48,925 nt of DNA from Alphaproteobacteria bacterium (GTDB lineage: Bacteria; Pseudomonadota; Alphaproteobacteria; Micavibrionales; Micavibrionaceae), in the NCBI GenBank assembly GCA_020443075.1, contig JAGRIU010000042.1, positions 1 through 48,925 on the forward strand. Reading direction: 5' to 3'. Positions within the stretch are counted from its first letter, which is position 1; each line of letters opens with the position of its first letter. Below are positions 43,177 to 48,925 of the stretch, one piece after another. The notes beneath the pieces are model-generated. The model saw only the letters and a program-made list of their open reading frames with translations, was not told the origin of the DNA and made no database searches. The position numbers and the translations under genes were made by a program.

Positions 43177-46100
43177 TCATTCGGACAAGGATACAAGACT
43201 GGCATTTCCTCCCGCGGCGGCCGTATTCGTACTCACCAGCTTTTCACTCGCAAACCGCGCCAGATAATGCGGTCCGCCCGCCTTGGGCCCCGTACCGGAC
43301 AGTCCCATCCCGCCAAAAGGCTGGCTGCCGACCACCGCCCCGATCATCGAGCGGTTCACATAGATATTGCCCACCGGCATTTTCGCCACCACATAATCAT
43401 GAAACGCATCAATCCGGCTGTGAATCCCCAGCGTCAACCCGTACCCCAAAGCTTTCACCTCATCCAGCAGTTCATCCAGCTTGTCACGCCGGTAACGCAC
43501 AACATGCAAAATCGGCCCGAAAACTTCTTCCTCCAGCCCTTTAAGACCGTTCACCTCATAAGCACACGGCGCAAAAAAACACCCGCGCGCTTTCAAACCC
43601 TCACTCAATGGCACTTCCGCAATCAACTTGCCAAACCCGTCCAGAGCCTTACGGTGATGCATAAGTTTCGCTCGCGCCTCCTCATCAATCACAGGCCCCA
43701 GATCCGATGAAATATCCAGCGGGTCACCGATCCTTAAATGCACCATAGCCCCTTTCAAAATCCGCAGAATTTTATCGGCAATTTCCTCCTGTAAACACAG
43801 GATTCTCAAGGCTGAACAGCGTTGACCCGCTGACCCGAAAGCACTGCGCATAACATCATCCACGACTTGCTCCGGCAACGCCGATGAATCCACAACCATA
43901 ATATTCTGCCCGCCTGTCTCGGCAATCAACGGCGCAATCGCCCCGTTGCGATCGGCCAAAGAGCGATTAATCGCCCGCGCCACCGGAACCGAGCCCGTAA
44001 AAGCCACCCCGGCGCAGCGCGGATGCGCCGTAAGCATCGCCCCGACATGCCCGTCTCCAGGAAGGAGTTGCAAAGCCCCATCCGGCACGCCCGCCTCACG
44101 CATCATCCGCGCCGACAGCGCCCCGATCAACGGCGCTTGCTCGGCAGGCTTGGCGAGCACACAATTCCCCGCCATCAAGGCCGCCGCAATCTGCCCTGTA
44201 AAGATCGCCAGCGGAAAGTTCCACGGGCTGATGCACACGAAGCTCCCGCGTCCATGCAGCGTTAAAACATTGCGCTCGCCCACCGGACCGGGCATCACCT
44301 GCCCCGCATCGGCAAAAAGCCCGCGCCCCTGCGCCGCATAATAACGGCAAAAATCAACCGCCTCGCGCACCTCGTCATGCGCATCACGCAAACTCCGTCC
44401 AGCTTCGCGCACCAGCAAAGCCATAAGCTCCGCCCGGCGACTTTCATAAAGATCGGCCAAACGCTCCAGAATATCCGCCCGTTCACCCGCGCTGCGCCCC
44501 GCCCAATCGGCAAAGCACTCATCGGCCACCGTAAACGCGCGCTGGACATCTGTATCACTCGCCGGAACCATGCGTCCGACCACATCCGATAAATCCGCCG
44601 GATTAACAACGTCCTGCGCTACCCCTCGCTGCCCCCCCACTTGCCCGTTAATAATCGGCATCGCTTCGTACGATTTTTTATAAAACACCGCCATCTTTTC
44701 CCGTAAGTCTGACACAGCGCCCGTCGCATGAAGGTCCACACCGGAAGAGTTGCATCGGCCCATGGGTTCCTCATCCTGAAACAACCCCTCCGGCAGGCTG
44801 ATTCTAGGATGCTTGAATTCTCCGTGTTGCCGAATTGTATCCACAGGGTCAGCCACAAGCTCCTCCACGGGCGCATCCTGGCTCATGATCCGGTTTACGA
44901 AGGATGTGTTTGCACCATTCTCCAAAAGCCTGCGCACCAGATAAGGCAGCAAATCTTCGTGCGGCCCCACAGGCGCATAAACGCTCACCTTCGCAGACGG
45001 ATCGCGCGCCGCCAAAACCTCGTAAAGCCCTTGCCCCATACCGAACAGACGCTGGAATTCAAACGCTGCTCCGCCATGATCGGCTGCCATCTCCGAAATC
45101 GCCGCCACGCTATGCGCATTATGCGTCCCGAACATCGGATAAAGAAAACCTCTCGCTTTAAACATCTGCGACGCGCACGTCAGATACGACAAATCCGTGT
45201 GGCTTTTACGGGTATAAACCGGAAACTGTGACAAACCCGCGACTTGCGTATTTTTAATCTCGCTATCCCAATACGCCCCCTTCACCAGCCGGATATGCAA
45301 GCGCTGCTTACGCGCCTCGGCCAGTTCCTGCACATGCCGGACCGCCTTCATCGCCGCCTTGTGATACGCCTGCACCGCCAGCCCGAAACCGTCCCAGCCT
45401 TTAAGCGCATCACGCTCCAGAGCCTTCTCGATAACCTGAAACGACAAATCCAGCCGCCAGCTCTCCTCCGCATCAATCGTCATCATCAGATCATGCCGCG
45501 CCGCCAGCTCGGCCAGATCGCCGAGACGCTCGGCCATCGCCGGAACGCACAGATCCGCCTGCGCCGGCTCATAGCGCGGATGCAACGCCGATAGCTTCAC
45601 CGAAACCCCGGGCCTGCGATCATCCGATGCCGCCGCCAATGGACGGCGCGCGCCGATATAATCAATCGCCGCCGCATAACTTTCGAAATAGCGCTGGGCA
45701 TCATCCGACGTGCGCGCGCCTTCCCCCAGCATGTCATACGACAGCCGCAAACCCTGTTTTTCAAGATTTTGCGCGTTCTGCATGGCCTCTTCGATATCGC
45801 GTCCCAACACAAACTGTTTGCCCAGAATACGCATAGCCTTGAGCATAGCCTGATGCATAAACGGTTCACCGACCCGCCCCAAAACACCGTCCAAAGTCTT
45901 GCTGGTCATAAACAAACCCAAACCCGCCGCTTTCACAACCATGTCCTTTGAACCGCCCGAGGCCTCAAGCCAGTTCGCCGCCGCCACTTTGTCGCGGATC
46001 AACGCATAAGCCGTTTTCTTATCCGGTATTCGCAAGAGTGCCTCGGCCAGCGCCATCAGCGCTAGCCCCTCATCCGTATTCAGGCTGTAATCCTGCAAGA

Positions 46101-46272
46101 AAGACTCAAGCTGGCCTGCGGGCTGCCTCCGCGCCCGCAAAGCCTCGACCAGCCCGCTCGCGCGCTGCTGCGCCGCATGAGCCCGCCGTCCGTCCCATTC
46201 AATCTGCTCCAAAAGCCGCTCGACAGACTGGGCTTCGCTGCGTTCAAAACAAGACGAAAAAGAAATGCTCAT
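43177..46272 (-). CDS. putA: Bifunctional proline dehydrogenase / P5C dehydrogenase PutA
   Basis: Oxidises proline to glutamate in two steps with FAD and NAD. The 1031-residue protein has a helical N-terminal region, then the proline dehydrogenase barrel with MMTIDAEESWRLDLSFQ, RLVKGAYWDSEIKN and RRLLENGANTSFVNR. The aldehyde dehydrogenase domain has CISPWNFPLAIFTGQIAAAL, VAFTGSVPVARAI, IAETGGQN and the catalytic cysteine near residue 819 in AGQRCSALR. There is no ribbon-helix-helix domain, so this is a minimal PutA that should not repress its own transcription. ATG at 46272 is preferred over an adjacent TTG. It is divergent from xseA. Confidence 0.96.
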   Translation of the reverse strand: MSISFSSCFERSEAQSVERLLEQIEWDGRRAHAAQQRASGLVEALRARRQPAGQLESFLQDYSLNTDEGLALMALAEALLRIPDKKTAYALIRDKVAAANWLEASGGSKDMVVKAAGLGLFMTSKTLDGVLGRVGEPFMHQAMLKAMRILGKQFVLGRDIEEAMQNAQNLEKQGLRLSYDMLGEGARTSDDAQRYFESYAAAIDYIGARRPLAAASDDRRPGVSVKLSALHPRYEPAQADLCVPAMAERLGDLAELAARHDLMMTIDAEESWRLDLSFQVIEKALERDALKGWDGFGLAVQAYHKAAMKAVRHVQELAEARKQRLHIRLVKGAYWDSEIKNTQVAGLSQFPVYTRKSHTDLSYLTCASQMFKARGFLYPMFGTHNAHSVAAISEMAADHGGAAFEFQRLFGMGQGLYEVLAARDPSAKVSVYAPVGPHEDLLPYLVRRLLENGANTSFVNRIMSQDAPVEELVADPVDTIRQHGEFKHPRISLPEGLFQDEEPMGRCNSSGVDLHATGAVSDLREKMAVFYKKSYEAMPIINGQVGGQRGVAQDVVNPADLSDVVGRMVPASDTDVQRAFTVADECFADWAGRSAGERADILERLADLYESRRAELMALLVREAGRSLRDAHDEVREAVDFCRYYAAQGRGLFADAGQVMPGPVGERNVLTLHGRGSFVCISPWNFPLAIFTGQIAAALMAGNCVLAKPAEQAPLIGALSARMMREAGVPDGALQLLPGDGHVGAMLTAHPRCAGVAFTGSVPVARAINRSLADRNGAIAPLIAETGGQNIMVVDSSALPEQVVDDVMRSAFGSAGQRCSALRILCLQEEIADKILRILKGAMVHLRIGDPLDISSDLGPVIDEEARAKLMHHRKALDGFGKLIAEVPLSEGLKARGCFFAPCAYEVNGLKGLEEEVFGPILHVVRYRRDKLDELLDEVKALGYGLTLGIHSRIDAFHDYVVAKMPVGNIYVNRSMIGAVVGSQPFGGMGLSGTGPKAGGPHYLARFASEKLVSTNTAAAGGNASLVSLSE

Positions 46273-46387
46273 CAAATGATCCCGTTAAAATATGGTTCGG
46301 AAAAAACAACGCAGACAGGTAACAAAATAAAGATTTTTAAAAGACCGGCCCTTGTCAGACGCCGCTCGACAATCCTATCATAAATCC

Positions 46388-47821
46388 ATGTCCAATGATG
46401 CATCCATACAATCGGCTCCGTCAAACGTTCCCGAATTTTCGGTCAGCGATCTCGCTTTTTCGCTCAAAAAAACCTTGGAAGAAACATTCGGCCATGTGCG
46501 CGTCCGCGGAGAACTGAGCCGCGTCTCGATCGCCGGATCAGGACACATGTATTCCTCGCTCAAAGATGACGGCGCGGTTATTGACGCAGTATGCTGGAAA
46601 GGCGTTCTTTCAAAGCTGCCCATCAAACCCGAAGAAGGTCTGGAAGTCATCGTCACAGGCCGCATCTCGACCTACCCCCAGCGCTCGAATTACCAGTTGA
46701 TCATCGAATCTATGGAACTGGCGGGCGAAGGCGCGCTTTTAAAAATGCTTGAAGAGCGCCGCAAAAAATTGGCTGCCGAAGGCTTATTCGCAGCCGAAAA
46801 GAAAAAACCGCTCCCCTTCCTGCCGCGAACAATCGGCGTGGTCACCTCGCCCACCGGCGCGGTCATCCGCGACATTCTCCACCGCCTGCACGATCGTTTC
46901 CCCGTCCACGTCCTGCTCTGGCCCGTCCTTGTCCAAGGCGAAAACGCAGCCGCCCAAATCACAGACGCTATCAACGGATTTCAAACGATCCATGAACGCG
47001 GCCTACCCAAACCGGACTTGCTCATCGTTGCCCGCGGGGGCGGCTCTTTGGAAGATCTCATGCCGTTCAACGAAGAAAACGTTGTCCGCGCCGTTGCCGC
47101 CTCGACCATCCCTGTCATTTCCGCCGTCGGCCACGAAACCGACACCACGCTCTGCGATTACGCGGCCGATCTGCGCGCCCCCACCCCGACAGGCGCCGCC
47201 GAAATGGCCGTGCGCGTACGCGCGGAATTACAGGCGCAAATTCTGGATAATCAATCCCGCCTGCTCAGCACCACAGGCCGTATTCTGAATGAAAATAGGC
47301 ATAAACTCGAAGCCCGTGCAGCTAAACTCGGCTCTCCCCAACACCTCTTGGAAACCAAGACGCAAAGACTGGACCACGCAGGCGAAAAACTCTCCGGATC
47401 TTATACGACATTCCTTTCAATCAAAAAAACACAGCTCATCGAACGCACAGCCCGCCTTCCACACCCACAAAATACCCTCAAGAATGCCCAAAAACAGCTG
47501 GAGCGCTGGAGTGACCCTCTAAAGGATCTTGGACCGAAAATGACCCGCGATTTTCGGGTCAAATTAAATCACGCCGCCAGCATGCTCGAAGCCTACAGCT
47601 ACGAAAACACGCTCAAACGGGGCTTTACAGTGATCAAAGATGAAAAGGGTCATATCATCAGTGACGCATCGCAAACTCGCAACGGCCAACCCATCGTGAT
47701 CCAGTTCCGTGAAAAACAGGAAAAAACCGCACTGATCACAAACAGCGAAAAAACCGCACCGCTCAAAGCACCCAAAACCGCAAAAAAGCCCCAGGAGACG
47801 AAACAGCAAAGCCTGTTTTAG
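46388..47821 (+). CDS. xseA: Exodeoxyribonuclease VII large subunit
   Basis: Large subunit of the single-strand-specific exonuclease VII. The 477-residue product has an N-terminal OB fold (FGHVRVRGELSRVSIAGSG) and the conserved KKPLPFLPRTIGVVTSPTG, with IRDILHRLHDRFP. The catalytic block LIVARGGGSLEDLMPFNEE is followed by SAVGHETDTTLCDYAADLR. A long coiled-coil helical region from about residue 280 to 400 and a basic tail complete it. ATG at 46388 is preferred; a TTG start at 46352 would add 12 residues. No small subunit xseB is adjacent. Its stop overlaps the next convergent gene by four bases. Confidence 0.95.
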   Translation: MSNDASIQSAPSNVPEFSVSDLAFSLKKTLEETFGHVRVRGELSRVSIAGSGHMYSSLKDDGAVIDAVCWKGVLSKLPIKPEEGLEVIVTGRISTYPQRSNYQLIIESMELAGEGALLKMLEERRKKLAAEGLFAAEKKKPLPFLPRTIGVVTSPTGAVIRDILHRLHDRFPVHVLLWPVLVQGENAAAQITDAINGFQTIHERGLPKPDLLIVARGGGSLEDLMPFNEENVVRAVAASTIPVISAVGHETDTTLCDYAADLRAPTPTGAAEMAVRVRAELQAQILDNQSRLLSTTGRILNENRHKLEARAAKLGSPQHLLETKTQRLDHAGEKLSGSYTTFLSIKKTQLIERTARLPHPQNTLKNAQKQLERWSDPLKDLGPKMTRDFRVKLNHAASMLEAYSYENTLKRGFTVIKDEKGHIISDASQTRNGQPIVIQFREKQEKTALITNSEKTAPLKAPKTAKKPQETKQQSLF

Positions 47822-48891
47822 GCATCCTCATCATAATCCTGAGACGCCAGCCCGGCCTGCGCGAATAAATCAATCAACCGATCAGAAATCTTATCCAGCC
47901 GGCGCGCATTGCGCATCGCCGTCTCAACCACCTCAATAACCTCGTGCAAAGGCATGTCCGGCTCAATATTGGTATAATCGGCTTTGCTCTTAATCCGCGC
48001 GTAAAAATGAATCACATCACTCGAAAGCTGATCGCCCAAAACATCCAGCTTATCCGTATTCCGGTCAAACACCGAACGGCTCAAAGCCGGTTGCTTCTGA
48101 ACAATATCCCCGGCGCTTTTATATTTCGCCGCAACAGTCGAATCACGCAAAGACTTGAGCATTTCCTCATAAACCACAAGATAAGCCTCAATCTTCGATT
48201 TATTCGCCTTAATCTCCGAATCCAGCATCGTCGCAAAAATACGCCGCTCTTTATCCTTGAGCGCCCGCTCTCTGGCGCTCATCTCCATATTTTTATTCTG
48301 CGCATCGACAACACGTTGAAAACCACGCATAATCAAAACGCTGAGAACCGCAAAAACGGCCAACCCCGCTAAAAATAAAACCAACCCCAGAGAAAAAACA
48401 AAAGAACCAACAGGCCCGTCGGAAGCGCCTCCACCCTCAACCCATATCCCTACAGCCTTTTGCCGCGCCGCCTCTTCCGCCTGAACATAGGGCCCTTCAA
48501 AGACGCTGCCGAAAACAGCCGCCCGGTCTACAGTCACAAAACCGTTTTGCAGCATATAAAGGCCCAAATCTACATCGTCATGGTTGAGACACTGTGCCAC
48601 CAAAATACTGCCGCGCCGCTTTTTAAGCTGACACTTAACAGCCTGCCCGCCCATCAGTTGATCCAATGCGCTACGGGCCCGTAATTTTACAGCCGCACCG
48701 GACTCTTCGGCCGCTTCCACGCCCCATAAAACAACCGTACTCTCCCCCGCCAAAGCCGACACCGCATCTGTGGCCCGCATCAACGTTTTAAAAGACGGCT
48801 CATCCTCAGCCCGCGCAAAAACAAAGCTGTTTGCCAAAAAACAACCAAACAAAATAAAAAAGAAGAGTCCAAAAAAACGTTTCACCCTCAT
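47818..48891 (-). CDS. Membrane protein with secreted SNase-like domain and cytoplasmic coiled coil
   Basis: A 357-residue protein. A signal-like hydrophobic N-terminus (FFGLFFFILFGCFLANSFV) leads to an extracytoplasmic region resembling the staphylococcal nuclease fold. VVLWGVEAAEESGAAVKLRA resembles the strand with the arginine region; KRRGSILVAQCLN, LGLYMLQNGFVTVDRAAV and QAEEAARQKAVGIW match the family's closing helix. The metal-binding aspartates and arginines of true nucleases are not evident. A membrane helix at about 166-190 (VFSLGLVLFLAGLAVFAVLSVL) leads to a charged coiled-coil/helical domain of about 160 residues of unknown type. ATG at 48891 gives the best leader. A nuclease, an adhesin-like or a structural role are all open. 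Confidence 0.65.
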   Translation of the reverse strand: MRVKRFFGLFFFILFGCFLANSFVFARAEDEPSFKTLMRATDAVSALAGESTVVLWGVEAAEESGAAVKLRARSALDQLMGGQAVKCQLKKRRGSILVAQCLNHDDVDLGLYMLQNGFVTVDRAAVFGSVFEGPYVQAEEAARQKAVGIWVEGGGASDGPVGSFVFSLGLVLFLAGLAVFAVLSVLIMRGFQRVVDAQNKNMEMSARERALKDKERRIFATMLDSEIKANKSKIEAYLVVYEEMLKSLRDSTVAAKYKSAGDIVQKQPALSRSVFDRNTDKLDVLGDQLSSDVIHFYARIKSKADYTNIEPDMPLHEVIEVVETAMRNARRLDKISDRLIDLFAQAGLASQDYDEDA

Positions 48892-48925
48892 ATGATAAAA
48901 CAATTCGCAAAATTCTCAATCATGA

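Overview
The window reads as a densely packed chromosome segment of an alphaproteobacterium. It has a Gram-negative envelope gene set (LptF/LptG, MlaA/MlaC, DsbD), a divergent tadA / rluB-rsmD arrangement familiar from alphaproteobacteria, a free-standing prephenate dehydratase, a membrane-anchored c-type cytochrome and PutA. Large DotA/TraY-family proteins in a mostly housekeeping background point towards Micavibrio-like lineages, but that placement is inference and was not tested. I saw no rRNA, tRNA, CRISPR array, transposase, integrase or phage gene. No stretch longer than 300 bases lacks a gene; the longest spacers are 12033-12297 and 28208-28464, and the only signals I saw in them are a lone -10 hexamer and a promoter, respectively.

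Layout. 1-1824: the N-terminal part of an AEC-type transporter (minus), a substrate-binding-like protein without a signal peptide, and an unknown 93-residue membrane protein. 1868-5781 (minus): ftsK, a small protein made of two copies of one repeat, and prephenate dehydratase. 5926-6528: a membrane-anchored cytochrome c with a good promoter and terminator. 6570-9660 (minus): leucyl aminopeptidase, a lysine-2,3-aminomutase-type radical SAM enzyme and DNA polymerase III chi, nearly touching or overlapping. 9748-13808 (plus): lptF-lptG, then mlaA and mlaC, which are lipopolysaccharide export and phospholipid trafficking functions. 13836-22472 (minus): three consecutive paralogous DotA/TraY-like polytopic proteins of 987, 940 and 928 residues, about 8.6 kb and the most unusual part of the window. 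22636-30537: EttA, a GCS2-like ligase, DNA polymerase III delta, an aminotransferase and acetoacetyl-CoA synthetase. 30650-35161: DsbD with a secreted redoxin, then a soluble PAS histidine kinase. 35167-39082 (minus): an SDR-type epimerase, a glutathione transferase, a secreted YceI followed by a cytochrome b561-YceI fusion, and a two-helix membrane protein. 39153-48891: uppP, rsmD, rluB, tadA, purD, putA, xseA and a membrane protein with an SNase-like domain.

How the genes fit together. Much of the window serves the envelope: LPS export, lipid asymmetry, undecaprenyl-phosphate recycling, periplasmic thiol chemistry and the DotA-like proteins, whose large non-membrane regions carry four shared cysteines. 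The genome is tight. Three convergent gene pairs overlap by exactly four bases at their stop codons, and one divergent pair shares its start codons in a single CATG. The best candidate for an undescribed system is the DotA/TraY-like triplet, because three paralogs lie together with no other type IV secretion gene in view.
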